This document shows positions 48,250-58,205 of a stretch of 64,000 bases of DNA, one piece after another (position 1 is the stretch's first letter; the number at the start of each line of letters is the position of its first letter). Location: positions 64,205,253 through 64,269,252 of the forward strand of contig NC_087062.1 in NCBI RefSeq assembly GCF_963678635.1, given 5' to 3'. The stretch comes from Symsagittifera roscoffensis. Taxonomy: Eukaryota > Xenacoelomorpha > Acoela > Convolutidae. The translations under genes were made by a program, and so were the position numbers. A model generated the notes under the pieces. The model had not been told where the DNA came from. It made no database searches and was given only the letters and a program-made list of their open reading frames with translations.

Positions 48250-49203
48250 TTATCCTAAACTGCCCACTATGTTGTTTAAGGCTTCCTCTAGTGCTGCCCC
48301 GTTATCCACGAGTGGCGTCACTAGTGGTGGTGTAACCCTGTCGGTCCCAGGTAACTTCGTGCTTGTCGAGATCCGGGCCTTGACTCTCTGCTTCAACGTC
48401 TTTTCATTATTCATTTCAGGATCCATTAACGCATTGCCGAGCCCTCTGGTTCTACTCTCTTCAGGTTGTGGCTCCGAACTTGTCCTAATCGCGAAGTCCT
48501 TTGACTGGCCCGGTGTGTTTGCCTCCTTGCTTATCGTTGTCACTACACCAAATTTGTCCGTGGTTCCAGTCTGTCTTTCGACGTGTGCCTCGTTCTCCTG
48601 GATCGAACTGTTGAGGCTGACCTGAGATCCAAAGTCCCCTTGCTCCTCTTCATCCTCTTCCTCCTGGGATTCACCGTCGTTTCCTGCTCCTCCTCCCATG
48701 CTGAATGGAAAGAAGTTTCCTAAGGTGTTCTTCATTCTTTCTGAGAACGATGACGACGTTGTTTGCTTCCCAGTTCCGCTTGCCATCATAGTGTTGTCTG
48801 TCGGAGATCTTCTAGTTGTCGCTACTTCAGTTAAGATGTCGGACAGTTCCGACATCTCCTCTCGATCCAATGTCCCGGTGGAAGTGGCAAAATCATGGCC
48901 TTGTTCTACCGAAGTAGATTCACTCGCCAGCCTTCTGCCTCTCCCTTCCAGTCCATTTACTCCCTGGTTGTCGTTCATGGTATGGTCCGTATTGACCTCC
49001 ACTTCTAACAGTTCTCTTCGCTCTTCTGAGGTCTTCTGACTTCTCGTTTCAACCATTCTGCCTGAAACCGTCTCCTCTTTATCGGACCGGGATCGCTTGA
49101 TCCAATCCACAAAAGGATCGGTCATCGTCTTTCTTTGCTCTTCAGGTATGAATTTTCTAGAGCTATTACCTCGTTTTGGTATCCTTGACTTGTCTAGACT
49201 CAT
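48250..49203 (-). CDS. gag, N-terminal part
   Basis: 317 codons, Ser/Thr-rich and acidic with a basic start (KSRIPKRGNSSRKF) that resembles the start of the element 2 frame (TKIPRLSKGSTRKF). That similarity supports this ATG as the gag start. No folded domain recognised. It ends at TAA followed by CAA; the frame then stays open into the C-terminal gag piece, so either readthrough or a point mutation separates the two. Confidence 0.8.
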   Translation of the reverse strand: MSLDKSRIPKRGNSSRKFIPEEQRKTMTDPFVDWIKRSRSDKEETVSGRMVETRSQKTSEERRELLEVEVNTDHTMNDNQGVNGLEGRGRRLASESTSVEQGHDFATSTGTLDREEMSELSDILTEVATTRRSPTDNTMMASGTGKQTTSSSFSERMKNTLGNFFPFSMGGGAGNDGESQEEEDEEEQGDFGSQVSLNSSIQENEAHVERQTGTTDKFGVVTTISKEANTPGQSKDFAIRTSSEPQPEESRTRGLGNALMDPEMNNEKTLKQRVKARISTSTKLPGTDRVTPPLVTPLVDNGAALEEALNNIVGSLG

Positions 49204-49599
49204 TTTCTATTTGTCACTTTTTAATACCTATACTTAACTCGATTGCTAGAGACTTTATAGTTTTATTAACAATAATAATGACACAACATAATAAATTCCA
49301 CAAGATTCTATTAAATAGTGACCAAGAATCCCTGTATGTTGTCAGAGTACAGTTTGTACAAAATTTATTCACACTAACCGATTATCGGTCCAAAGATCTG
49401 GAAACTAGCACAATATGATGTTATCAGTCAATTTAAAAGATAGTGTATTCACTACCCAATCAAGCACAGTTTACGTTGATTTAAAATCAAAAACAAAAAT
49501 ATATATTGACACAATATGAATGTATATATTAATAAAAACGTATGTGTCTTGTACTCTTAGTCGGTCGCAGTACAATAGTCGAACCTGTCTTTTAAAGAA

Positions 49600-49735
49600 A
49601 AAGCTTTCCCTGCTTGGTGCTGCACCAAACAGACAAAACTTTGAAGGCAGTAATTTTCTCAAGTGGGCGTCTATTGCACCCACCGAGTACTGTGTTACCT
49701 ATTCTGCCTTCGGACTGCCCGAGCTAGACCTACTA
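49600..49735 (-). promoter_or_regulatory. Conserved leader RNA structure, single copy
   Basis: On the transcript strand an outer stem GAAGGCAG/CTGCCTTC (49711-49704 with 49650-49643) encloses a conserved hairpin CTCGGTGGGTG...CGCCCACTTGAG (49687-49658). A second hairpin TTGGTGC/GCACCAA (49628-49614) and the conserved run GGGAAAGCTTTTTC follow. The same architecture occurs twice in the leader of element 2 with different but perfectly pairing outer stems. By position a packaging or dimerisation signal is the best guess. Confidence 0.75.
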
Positions 49736-49982
49736 AAATCCTCAGGGCAGTCACTTTTCCCAAAAACGTATTATGTTTCAATCCACACCAATGAGTCACG
49801 CTCTTTTTAATTTAGACTTAGTGTCGCGAATATCCGAGTTCGGACCTGTTTTGTATTAGTCTGGTTCTTTTTGAAAGGCAAGTTACCAGTGCAGTCACTG
49901 ATACCTAGCCTGTGTATTAATAACCTAATACCTCTCGCTTTTTAGTCTTTATTTCGTTTACCTAAGTCCTTAATAAAATAAT

Positions 49983-51620
49983 ACCCCTCCGGATTGGCAC
50001 AAATAGGACCCTTCCGGACTGTCAGAATATGGACCCCTCCGGATTGGGACCCCTCCGAGTTAGTTAATAGTAGACCCCTCCGGATTTGGACCCCTCCGGT
50101 TTTGTGGAAAGTAGACCCCTCCAGATTCGGACCCCTCTGACTTTGAAAAATTTCGACCCCTCCGGATTGGGAGCCCTTAGCTCTGTCAAAGTAGCTTTTC
50201 GTAGTTTTCTTAATTTCAGCTTATACCCCTCCGGATACGTTCTGCGTTGCTTTTATGCTGTTTGAATTAACTGGGAAGGGTATAGGGTCCTTTCCTAGAC
50301 CCCTCCGGATTGAAGTTAAGGCACTTATTTGACAATTCACACTAACGGTGAAGGGTCTTATCACTTGCCTAATTTCGACTCTATTATGGTTGTCTTGTGC
50401 CTTCAGCCCTCCCTTTTTGTCTAGAACTGTCCTAAGTTACTTAGTTTAATCGCTATCAACTTTTGGTAGGGGTATAAGGGTTTTTCAGAAAAATTTATAA
50501 AACGTGAAGGGTGTACCCCTCCGGATTTGTGTAATTTTGCTAAAAACAATCTCAAAAATTTTCTCGCTTACTTTTCCAAAAATAATTTCTGACCCTATCA
50601 GTAAGCTCAGCTAATTTCTGATCTATTGGTACCAAGATCAACTAAATATGCTCAGTAGTTCCAAAGTTATTAACTAAAACGTCTTTCTTCCAAACTCAAA
50701 AATTTTCTCTCTTATAGGTTCCGCCTAACTTTTTCCGCAAATCTGGTCCTTTCGACCTAAAAATTATTGATCTGAGCTCAGAAGGCCTATACTCTTCTAG
50801 TTCAATGCAAAAGACCCTATCTAAAACGCTTTTGTAGAAAAAATTTGCGAAAAACAATGCTACCTGGACCCCTCCGGATTGATGAATCCACCAAATCAAA
50901 CACGTTATGTTCGATTTCTCTGCGACCCGGAAGGCTTTCGGGTAGCGGGTTTTAAAACTCGTAGATTCACCAGTGGACGTTGTCCGATCAATTATTTTTA
51001 CTGTCCTAACTCAAAGATTTCAAAAAATTTTCTGATTTTATAGTGTTTCTTACTATCAAAAAATGGGAAAATTTGGTTTTTTGTACCAAACTAGTTCCAA
51101 CCACTTCCGAACTAAAGTTAACCGGTTCTACTTATTACAGTAGAGCAGTTACAATGTAACACACTAACTTAGCGCTTTTTTCCGTTTCAAAAAATATCGA
51201 TATCTCAAAAATCGCGACTTGTGGGGGGATCAAAATATCGCTATTTTGCCCCTAAAAACCGGTCTGTTTTCGTTGTTTTTCACTGAAAAACGATATAAGA
51301 CTATTAATATAGGCTATATAAATAATAATATTAGTAATACTATACCCCTCCGGGTTTGTTTATTATCCGAATTAAGGTGCTTAACTCGGATATTCGCAGT
51401 TCGGCGAAGGGTCACTACAGTGCAGCACTGTCGAGCCCCCCACAGATTACTATCTTACTTTTTGTACCAAAAGGGATACAAAACTTGTTAACGATACCCA
51501 ACAGTCGATTGTTGTTGTCGTTGAGCCCCTTCTTGTTGCTCCTTGAACTGCTTGCCGGATCGGTCTTCACCCAAGACCCTTCCGAATTGAGCGCAAATCA
51601 GCTGACCCTTCCGGATTGAG
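49983..51620. repeat. Cluster of CCCCTCCGGA motifs in the leader
   Basis: At least eight exact CCCCTCCGGA copies between about 49985 and 50880 plus many one-base variants (CCCTTCCGG, CCCCTCCGAG, CCCCTCTGAC) out to 51620, irregularly spaced at 20 to several hundred bases. The core TCCGGA is a palindrome. The leader of element 2 has a comparable cluster of CCCTCCGGAG/CCCTCCGAAG. Confidence 0.9.
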
Positions 51621-51784
51621 CGCAATTTATCATTAACGTGCTTAAATGCTCAAATAACCCTACAGTACAAGCCTCACAAACGGGCCACAAAATTGATCGT
51701 AACAATCCTGACTGATATGAATGCCTGTAACAACAATATATCTATCAACAACAAACGGGGGGGTTGAATCACATCTTGTCTGGG

Positions 51785-51910
51785 GGGATGATTTCTACTG
51801 ATTTTTTACTTTTTTATTTTTGTTTTTGGTTTTTTCGGTTATTTTTTATGTTTTTTGTTTTTCTTGGGTACTATACTACTTTTTGTTTGGTTTTGCTTAT
51901 ATCTTTAAGT
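51785..51910 (-). repeat. A-rich block of the leader
   Basis: T-rich on +, hence A-rich with CAAAAA-type repeats on the transcript strand, located about 300 nt after the primer binding site. A matching block sits at the same relative place in element 2 and in the array leader fragments, preceded by GACCAAAAACA in each. Confidence 0.7.
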
Positions 51911-52152
51911 GTTTTTGGTCACAAACCACTCAGGGGATGAGGGGTTCATGATTCCCCCCACCCTTCCTGGTTCGTGAATTTTCGGTCTTAACTAGGTTAA
52001 AAAACTATTCACGGTAATCCGGAAGGCTTCCGCGTTCCGAACTACCCTTCCGCCCCGGCAGTTTAGGCCTATTAAGGGCGTTAATGTGAGCATCCGCTCG
52101 GCGCGGAGTGCTCGTTAACGGTTCCGCCGGTCATGATGTTATGAAAGAATAA

Positions 52153-52167
52153 CACCCAGGAGCGCCA
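52153..52167 (-). promoter_or_regulatory. Primer binding site of element 1
   Basis: Transcript strand TGGCGCTCCTGGGTG, starting 12 nt after the 5' LTR. It begins with TGG, complementary to the CCA end of a tRNA, and the identical 15-mer sits at the same 12-nt distance in element 2 although the flanking bases differ. The tRNA would end CACCCAGGAGCGCCA; I cannot assign it. Confidence 0.8.
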
Positions 52168-52179
52168 TAAAAACATACA

Positions 52180-53116
52180 TGTAACATTCGCCCGGAAGAT
52201 ACATATCGACGGATAACAAAACTAAGTCTTAAGACGACTGGCTAGCGTCTAAACAGAGCTTTGCATGTTTTTCACCGTCTCTACCAAGCCAGTACTTTTC
52301 GGTGGTCTTTCTTACATCGGGTCGACAAAAACGTTACTGTTCTCCGGCTTCGACCAGAACGCTCAAATTAACTGAATTACATGCAAAAATAGTGAGCTCA
52401 TGGCTGGGTCTCAGTATCCCCAGACCACGAGGTCACTCCTAAAAACAGGGCTACTATTTATTATATTACTATTGTTTTTGTTCAGTAGATAAAAATCATC
52501 ATCTCCATCGAAGATGGATCAACCCTTTCCCCCCCAACTCTTAGCACCTCATCCTTGTCAAAACTAATCCAAATATCAATTAAATTCAAGTCAGGACATG
52601 AAAGGATGCTAAAAGTTCATATGAGTCATTAAAAGTTTTCCGTCCCGAGACCCTTCCGGATTCTTGAATCCAGTGAATCAAGCTCCTTAAGTTCGAATTC
52701 ACGATAACACGGAGGGCTGATTTCTTACCCTTCACCGTTGTTTGCAACGGCCTTGCAACTATTGTAGCAGCACAATAGTTGCAACTCGGAACGTTCTCTG
52801 CACTCTGCTGCTGTTTTTCTTCAATTTCGACTTCTTCAATTTCGATCAAGTTGTTCTCGTCAGCGCAACTAACGTTGTTGTTCTGTTTTTTCACTCGTTT
52901 TTTGTTAAAAATGGCCGTTTCAGCATTTCTCAGAAATGTGACGTCATCATTCGAAATTTTGAAATTTTAAAACACTAGAATATTCCAGCCTTCACCGTTT
53001 GGCTAAACGTTCCAATAACGTCGTTAATCCTTCAAAATCATTAACTCGGAAGGTTCACTGCTAAAATTTCGAAGTCTGCAGAGATTGCATTTTGGCCATT
53101 CTGGTCGAATGTCACA
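52180..53116 (-). repeat. 5' LTR of element 1
   Basis: Partner of 25879-26815, 937 bp, nine substitutions, no indels seen. On the minus strand a TATA-like AATATAATAAATA lies at about 52448-52475; transcription would start downstream of it and run toward gag. Confidence 0.95.
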
Positions 53117-54060
53117 GTTCCTCACCATGCGGCGCCACTTCCTCTATCGTCAGATAGATGCCTCCTCCGGTTTCCTTGTTCACCTCCATCATCAGCCTAG
53201 CTCACTTCCTTGCTCACCTCCATCATCAGCCTCCACTTCCACCCAGACTTGTCGTCAGCTGGAGTATACACGTCATTCGAGTGGCCTGCAGAGATCTTTG
53301 TCTTCCTTGATGGTATGGCTTTGATCTTCTTTCTGCTCCACAAGTCCGGAAAGGTGAAATTGAAGACATGTAAAGCTGCAGTACTCCAGTGGATGAAGCG
53401 CGGCTCCATCCCCTCGCTCCACTTGATCATTTTTTCTTCTACATCCTGCGCAGCTTCGATCCTGGGTGCCAGAAATGGTCTGTTTACACCCAACAGCGAC
53501 CTCCTAATACAAGGATAAAGTGGAAATCTGTTTGGCAGTGGATTGATACCCGCCAGCCATGCGTCCTGGTTCTACTTCAAGTAAGCGTAGGTCTCCGGCC
53601 AGGCCGGGATCTTCACTGCGTCTGTGGTTCCTCTGATGATGGGTCGCAGCTTCCAAAGCTTGGGGTCGAACTGTACATTGGCAAGGTCCTCGCCTCCCAT
53701 CCGACATTCGAAGCTGTTGTTCAGGTCCATTTACACTCAGCCAGGTTCGGATGTTTTCCCGAACAGTCGGTCGTCACTCGCCAGTCTTCTCAGATCCCTT
53801 TGTTCTATCCAACTTAGCACAGAGCAGTCCACCACTGACACAAGGTTCACATACAGAACTGAATGTCTGTACGCCTCCACTCGTATGTCGAGAACGGTAG
53901 GTCCATACACTGTACCACTGTAGGTCCATACACCACAGTCACAAATTCTCTCAATCCGAAGATCAGCGCGAGTGGATCGATCCGCATCATTAGAGCCAAG
54001 TCGGTCAACAAGGGCATTCCCCCGCATTTCTTCACTTCGCTCTTACTTGAGATTGGCTTT
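53117..54060 (-). pseudogene. ORF3 remnant, N-terminal part beyond the insertion
   Basis: Continuation of the remnant at 23225-25878. Residues about 1640-1521 (53117-53500), 1520-1400 (53500-53880) and 1400-1349 (53880-54040). Landmarks GVNRPFLAPRIEA, RVEAYRHSVLYVNLVS, GGMPLLTDLAL. Joined to the left part by removal of element 1 and one copy of GTT, it restores the order seen in the intact units. Contains frame breaks of its own. Confidence 0.85.
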
Positions 54061-54352
54061 TTTTGAGCTTGGCTCTTCGGTCAAACTTTTTTTGACAAAA
54101 AAAAAACAAGTCCTGGAGCGAAAGTAAGGTTCCAAAAATTGCAAGCCGGCGCATTTTTTACGAAAGGAAATAAATTGCTGGCGAAGAACTATAGACCAGT
54201 AAAACTCACATCTATATAGGCAAAACTCCATAACACTTTCTATTAATATGACTACACTTTTGTTTTATGAACGTATATAGGGGACTCATACGGCCTCATC
54301 TTAATTTTTGTAACCAAGCTGGTTATCTGAGGCTCAAGATATTTTATAAATT
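54061..54352. repeat. Array spacer (tail part), last unit
   Basis: Same tail as at 6823-7150, with the TGACAAAAAAA hairpin region, ending at AAGATATTTTATAAATTG where similarity to the other units stops. The AATGGTATC hairpin and the head part are absent. Confidence 0.65.
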
Positions 54353-54604
54353 GTTTAAAATGATCGACGGAGAGCAATTCGAATGTTTGCTCGATTGAAG
54401 GAATTATACCATGGTGAAAGACTGCGGAATATTGACCCACCGTCATTTGAACATCGCAGTTGTCGAGTAATCTTGATTGCCTTATTCAAAATCGTATATA
54501 ACCTTTATTACCCAAAAGAGACAAAAATCTAATTGATTCAAACAACAGAGAAACAACGATAATTGACAGGAAATTTGTGATGAAGAGAGCCAATCTTGAA
54601 GTGG
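54353..54604. other. Sequence not seen elsewhere in the window
   Basis: About 250 bp between the array and the LTR of element 2. No gene, repeat or structure recognised. It could be original flanking DNA. Confidence 0.4.
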
Positions 54605-55490
54605 TGTGCCATTCCGCCGGATGACACAGTATAACCTTCCCGCGACGGAAAGAAAAGTGACTAAAGGCCTTACGAACAGAAAAGTGTTGCGACGGAGGGT
54701 CAGAATGTTCTGGAATTTTTATTTTTAAAATTTCGATTTGAAGGAGAACATTTCTGAGAAATAGAAAAAAGACGGCCATTTTGAATAAAATAGAGAAAAA
54801 TCAGAACGACGCCATATTTTGTGACAAACGGTTGTATCCGAGACGAGAAAATTACGGAGCCTCTTATCGTGGCAATAACACACGATAAGGACCTTAGTGA
54901 CAGATATTTGTGGAGACGGAGGCTTCAGTGGGGGGAAGAGAAATACCACGGAACCCTCCCGGGACACGAAATATAGGAGATAAGAGTGTTATCTCAAGAA
55001 AATCACGGGAGCGGAGGCTTGGTCCCCCAGAGACTGTTATATGTGAAGGGACTGTGTAAACTAGCCATAACAGTTGCTGTAATGTCCTAGATCTGAATTA
55101 AACACCGATATTGTTTGATATTTCAGGACATGAGTAGATAGAAAAAGGAAAGGGTCAATCCATCTCCAATGGATTTAATATAAAACTGTCACACAAAAAC
55201 ATATAAAAATAGGTTGTTCGAGCCGTGTTTTTAATGACAATCACGTAGTCTGAGGATCCGAGACTCAGCTATGTGGTTGTGTTCGCATGCAAACGAAAGC
55301 TGATCAAAAGTCGTTTGACTGATGGCCTAAAAATAGTAACTTTTTACTTTGCCCTAGACAGACCAGAAAATCAACTGGCAAGGTCGAGACGGTGAAAAAC
55401 GAGTGGAATTAAGGTAACTGACGCCTGCCAGTCGTCAATAGGTACTTTTTCTACGCTCCGTCGCTGTGTGATATTTGGGCGAATGTTACA
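54605..55490 (+). repeat. 5' LTR of element 2
   Basis: Starts TGTGCCATTCCG and ends GGGCGAATGTTACA; the end matches the LTR end of element 1 and the start resembles its TGTGACATTCG. Internal segments align with element 1 (ACATTTCTGAGAAAT, GAGACGGTGAAAAAC, CCAGTCGTC). 886 bp against 937 in element 1. Confidence 0.8.
55160..55186 (+). promoter_or_regulatory. Promoter-like CCAAT/TATA segment in the LTR
   Basis: CATCTCCAATGG followed by TTAATATAAAAC; the same pair is preserved in the array LTR remnants as TCTCCAATGG...TATATAAC. Likely the core promoter region of the LTR. The start site is not determined. Confidence 0.45.
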
Positions 55491-55502
55491 TAGACGTTTT
55501 TA

Positions 55503-55517
55503 TGGCGCTCCTGGGTG
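55503..55517 (+). promoter_or_regulatory. Primer binding site of element 2
   Basis: TGGCGCTCCTGGGTG, 12 nt after the LTR end, identical to element 1. Bases after it differ (GGCCTG against TTATTC), which marks 15 nt as the conserved tRNA complement. Confidence 0.8.
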
Positions 55518-55741
55518 GGCCTGTTAAAGGCATGAAACCATCATGATCAGCAAGCGTTTCAGCGACGTACCCTCCGCTCCGGGCGTATGCCCGAGTTAGA
55601 GGCCTTAATGACCGTTTTCGTACTAGGGGGAAGGTGCGTACCCCTCCGTCTAGTACGATTTAGCTTTTTAACTTAGTTAACACCGAAAATTCCGGGGGTC
55701 GGAGGGTTAGGTGGGAAATCTAGAGCCCGCTTGTCCTGAGG

Positions 55742-55890
55742 TCCCAGGACCAAAAACAATTAAAGAGAAAGCGTAAAACCAAACAAAAATAGTGTATAAC
55801 CAAGAAAAAGCAAAAAATAAATTTATTTGAAAACAAAAAAGTACAAAAAACAGTAAAAAATCCAAAAAAGACCAAAAACAGTAAAAAACA
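55742..55890 (+). repeat. A-rich block of the leader
   Basis: Dense CAAAAA/AAAACA repeats beginning GGACCAAAAACAATTAAAG. Aligned copies occur at about 8970-9120 and 22675-22830 in array leader fragments, and in element 1 at the corresponding place. Confidence 0.7.
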
Positions 55891-56709
55891 TAAAGTGACA
55901 GTTTATATGTTATTTCCGGACGAGATGTGATCTGACCTTCCTATTTGTTGTTGTTTCGGATTGATTTATATCTTTCTGATAGAAAGATTGTGTGTTTTGG
56001 TGAAGGGTTGGATACCCTCCCTCGAGTGTAATTTGAGTGTTTAAGCACGTTAATGGTGATTTTGCCGGTGACCGGAGGGTAGAGTGGCAAGCTGATCAAC
56101 GTGCTCCACACTCAACAGGGACACCAAGGACAACATCCGCAACGACTGTTGGGTATCGTTGAAGCAATTTTAGTATCGTTCGGGTACTATTTCCTTAAAA
56201 CTTAAGTGGTGGGGGGCTCGATTGGCGCGGTCCGATTGTACCCTCCATCGATTACAAATTTCCGAGTTAAGGGTCTTAATTCGGATATTTTGGTGCAAAG
56301 GAGGGTATAGTACTATTTATTAACGACTATTTATAGATTATTATCCTTATTATATATTACTTATCTCCTATTTAGACCCAAGAAACACCCATTTTTTGTC
56401 GGAAATTACCAATTTTCGACCAAACTGTAGACCCCCAAATTTTCGGATATCCGAGCTTTTCCGATAGGCAAAAAGCTTTTATATAGAGAGTAGCCACGTA
56501 GTTCGATCCCCTTTATTAAAGAAACCGCGTGAGCAAAGATTCAGTAGAAGTTAGGAAAACGAGAATTTTTCGACCAAAATTTTGATAATTTTCTGTATTT
56601 TGTCAATCTGTTTTGGGGATCGATTTTTTTGAGTTTTTAGAGTTAGAGCAATAAAATTTTTTGCGTTAGGAGCGTGCTAGCATAACGTGCTCGGTTACTA
56701 GAGAAATTT

Positions 56710-57660
56710 TTGGGTAACCCTCCGAGTAGCTCCGTGGATAGAGCTAACGACTTAAGGTTTGGAAAAGGAAGGAATCGGAGGGTCCAAATTTGATAGTTTT
56801 TGGCCAAATTTTTGTTTCTAAACCAATTTTGGTCCGGTTTTTTGCATTATTCCAGTGCCGTACAGGGCTACTACGCTCATTTCAAGTATTTTTAGGCACT
56901 TTCGACCGGAATTGCGAAAAAAGTCTTTCAGATCCTACACAGGTGGTGAAAAAGGCCATTTTGACGAACGCGTTTTTGGCGATTTCTCAAAGACTAGTTA
57001 TCCGATCGGGATAATTTTGGTACCATAAGTCGACGTTTTTGACCACTTTTCCGAATCGCAACCGTTTTTGGGTTGATTATTTCGGAAAAGAAAAATTTTT
57101 TAGAATTTGTTGGTTCGGAGGGTCCAAGTAACGGGCAACCCTCCGAGCGGCAGAAAATTTTATCAAAACATCTTTTTATTCAACTGGGAAGGTTGACCGT
57201 GTCAGCCAACCTAGTCTTAAGTCAGGTAGACCGCTTTCAGAGGCTTTACTGCGGTGATTTAACCCTTTTTCTTGATTTTAGGGGGAACCCTCCGAAGTGA
57301 CCCTCCGGAGTCAGCTAAACCCTTTAGCAACCCTCCTTAGTGGAAAATTTCCACGAGATCACCCTAAGAAGTTGAAACAGCTCCCCCTAGAACCCTTAGC
57401 TTATTTTGACGCTTTTTGAAGCTAGTAGGAGGACCTTCCAAGTGAGATCAGAAAATTTGAAAATTTTGGAGGTACCCTCCGAAGTGACCCTCCGGAGCGT
57501 ATTAAGCATCTTATTGACCCTCCTTAGTAAATTTAAGGGGACCCTCCGAAGTAACTTGGGTGATTAAGATACCCTCCTAAGTAACTTGAGTGATTGAGGT
57601 ACCCTCCGAGGTAACCCTCCGGAGTGTCTTAAACCTTCTAGCGACCCTCCTTGTAAGAGA
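56710..57660 (+). repeat. Cluster of ACCCTCCGGAG-type motifs
   Basis: Repeated ACCCTCCGAAG, ACCCTCCGGAG, ACCCTCCTTAG and ACCCTCCGAGG, often as adjacent pairs (57283-57315, 57473-57500, 57600-57625). The core CTCCGGAG is a palindrome. Comparable to the CCCCTCCGGA cluster of element 1. Confidence 0.85.
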
Positions 57661-57858
57661 CTTGAGTAAACCTTCTGTGGCAATTTGGGAAACGGAAAAT
57701 ATCCATTTAATTAGGATCATATTAGGATATTAGGCGTGCTTATCAGGATCATAAGAATCCATTCTGACCCGGAAATTCGTGATCAACTTTGGATTCTATA
57801 TTGGGTGTATTAGAAGTACCCGAACAAAATTTTTTTTTGATTGTGATTTTGGTTGAGT

Positions 57859-58044
57859 GGTTGCCTTGAGCTACTTAATAGGAAAGTTCGGGCAATCCGG
57901 GAACAAATAAAGGAAGACCTCGGTGGGTGTATTAAGCAAATACACACCCACTTGAGAAGAAGAATTGTTCCCTACTCTCGTGCACTTGGAGCAGTCCGAG
58001 TGTGGGAGAGCTTTTTCATAGATTTGACGAATTTTCGACCAAGA
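57859..58044 (+). promoter_or_regulatory. Leader RNA structure, tandem copy 1
   Basis: 186-bp unit. Outer stem GGGAACAA/TTGTTCCC (57899-57906 with 57965-57972) encloses CTCGGTGGGTGTATT...ACACACCCACTTGAG. A following hairpin CACTTGGA/TCCGAGTG (57983-57990 with 57995-58002, one G-U pair) precedes GGGAGAGCTTTTTC. Confidence 0.75.
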
Positions 58045-58205
58045 GGTTGCCTTGAGCTACTTAGTAGGACAGCTCGGGCAATCGCAGGACACCTAAAAGA
58101 AGACCTCGGTGGGTGTATTAGGCAAATACACACCCACTTGAGAAGACTGTGTCCTGGGCTTCGTTCTTTCGGATCGTTCCGATTGGGGGAAGTCTTTTTC
58201 TTTAA
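58045..58205 (+). promoter_or_regulatory. Leader RNA structure, tandem copy 2
   Basis: Direct repeat of the previous unit (GGTTGCCTTGAGCTACTTA at both starts). Outer stem here is CAGGACAC/GTGTCCTG (58085-58092 with 58149-58156). The inner hairpin is almost unchanged; the second hairpin is TCGGA/TCCGA (58169-58173 with 58178-58182), followed by GGGGGAAGTCTTTTTC. About 420 nt upstream of the gag ATG. Confidence 0.75.

Larger units (their letters stand above)
49204..52179 (-). promoter_or_regulatory. 5' leader of element 1
   Basis: About 3 kb between the 5' LTR and the gag start with no supportable gene. In transcript order it holds the primer binding site, an A-rich block, a cluster of AATCCGGAGGGG motifs and, about 400-600 nt before gag, a structured RNA segment. 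The same order is seen in element 2, so these are conserved functional parts rather than filler. Confidence 0.8.
25879..53116 (-). mobile_element. Element 1: 27.2 kb Ty3/gypsy-type LTR retrotransposon
   Basis: Bounded by two 937-bp direct repeats with TG...CA ends and imperfect terminal inverted repeats (TGTAACATTCG against CGAATGTCACA as read on +). Gene order on the minus strand is LTR, primer binding site, 3 kb leader, gag, pol, ORF3, polypurine tract, LTR. The target can be reconstructed: sequence left of the element ends CACAGGTT and right of it begins GTTCCTCACC, while intact array copies (12407-12420, 5916-5930) read straight through this point, leaving GTT as a 3-bp target duplication. 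Gypsy elements usually duplicate 4-6 bp, so a base may have changed. Nine LTR differences were counted, giving about 99.0% identity and a young insertion. Coding damage (gag stop, pol duplication, missing zinc knuckles) argues against autonomy. Confidence 0.95.

Noticed and set aside
49520-49810. 96-codon + frame near the element 1 gag start
   Set aside because: Antisense to the leader and overlapping the conserved RNA structure; no protein similarity seen.
52586-52894. 102-codon frame in the sense direction inside both LTRs of element 1
   Set aside because: Open in both LTRs, but the LTRs are 99% identical so this is not independent evidence; it overlaps likely promoter sequence and has no recognisable domain.
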